From the NCBI GenBank assembly GCA_016180605.1, contig JACPAW010000064.1:1-6564 (forward strand): DNA of 6,564 bases, read 5' to 3'. The stretch's first letter is position 1. Each line of letters starts with the position of its first letter. Positions 6,486-6,564 of this stretch are shown here, piece after piece. The position numbers and the translations under genes were made by a program. The notes under the pieces were generated by a model, which saw only the letters and a list, made by a program, of their open reading frames with translations, had not been told where the DNA came from and made no database searches. This DNA is from Candidatus Omnitrophota bacterium (GTDB lineage: Bacteria > Omnitrophota > Gorgyraeia > Aquiviventales > Aquiviventaceae).

Positions 6486-6564
6486 CAAAGGAAAACAGCG
6501 GGAGAGACGCTGAATCGTCGGCTGAGTGCTCTGATTTGCCGGGTATTCAATTCCCGCCTACCAT
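6485..6564 (-). CDS. HigA-like XRE antitoxin, C-terminal end only (partial)
   Basis: The last 25 codons of a gene that enters from the window edge are visible. They read GRREL, then a short link, then QIRALSRRFSVSPAVFL before TGA at 6487-6485. This matches the C-terminal segment of HigA-family antitoxins, where the end of the helix-turn-helix is followed by a final helix and the S-P-A-x-F ending. Such proteins bind their operon promoter and neutralise a HigB-type ribosome-dependent mRNA interferase, whose gene usually lies just upstream and would be outside the window. The stop overlaps the ATG of the next frame by one base. Confidence 0.68.
   Translation of the reverse strand, partial: GRRELNTRQIRALSRRFSVSPAVFL

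Overview
The window is an envelope polysaccharide locus. Five genes, all on the minus strand, run without a break from about 6155 down to 91 and look like one operon. In transcription order they are: a GT4 glycosyltransferase; an extended-SDR nucleotide-sugar enzyme; a GT2 polyprenyl-phosphate-type glycosyltransferase; a WecA/MraY-like phosphoglycosyltransferase fused to a truncated FlaA1/WbpM-like membrane module; and a multi-pass O-antigen ligase/polymerase-like protein. The junctions are a 13-base overlap, a 6-base gap, a one-base stop/start overlap (TGATG) and an 8-base overlap. That spacing implies one transcript with translational coupling.

Plausible division of labour (inference from families): the SDR enzyme makes or interconverts a nucleotide sugar, the WecA-like domain starts the glycan on a polyprenyl-phosphate carrier, the GT4 and GT2 enzymes add or activate sugars, and the last protein polymerises the glycan or transfers it to its acceptor. 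No flippase, chain-length regulator or export gene is visible, so the set is either incomplete or part of a larger locus beyond the window.

Both flanks look like accessory DNA. Upstream of the operon (6156-6564) there are four 7-base tandem units, a 16-bp perfect palindrome with a 15-base loop, a second hairpin with a 15-base loop, a truncated XRE-type antitoxin-like reading frame, and at the window edge the C-terminus of a HigA-like antitoxin. Downstream (1-103) is a very GC-rich nested palindrome that may end the operon and may also be a dispersed repeat; the window edge cuts it off.

Organism: a bacterium of mid GC content, probably Gram-negative given the lipid-linked glycan/ligase gene set. 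HigA-type remnants, heptamer tandem repeats and palindromic repeats around glycan loci fit genomes of less-studied environmental phyla. Nothing here fixes the phylum, and I do not assign one.
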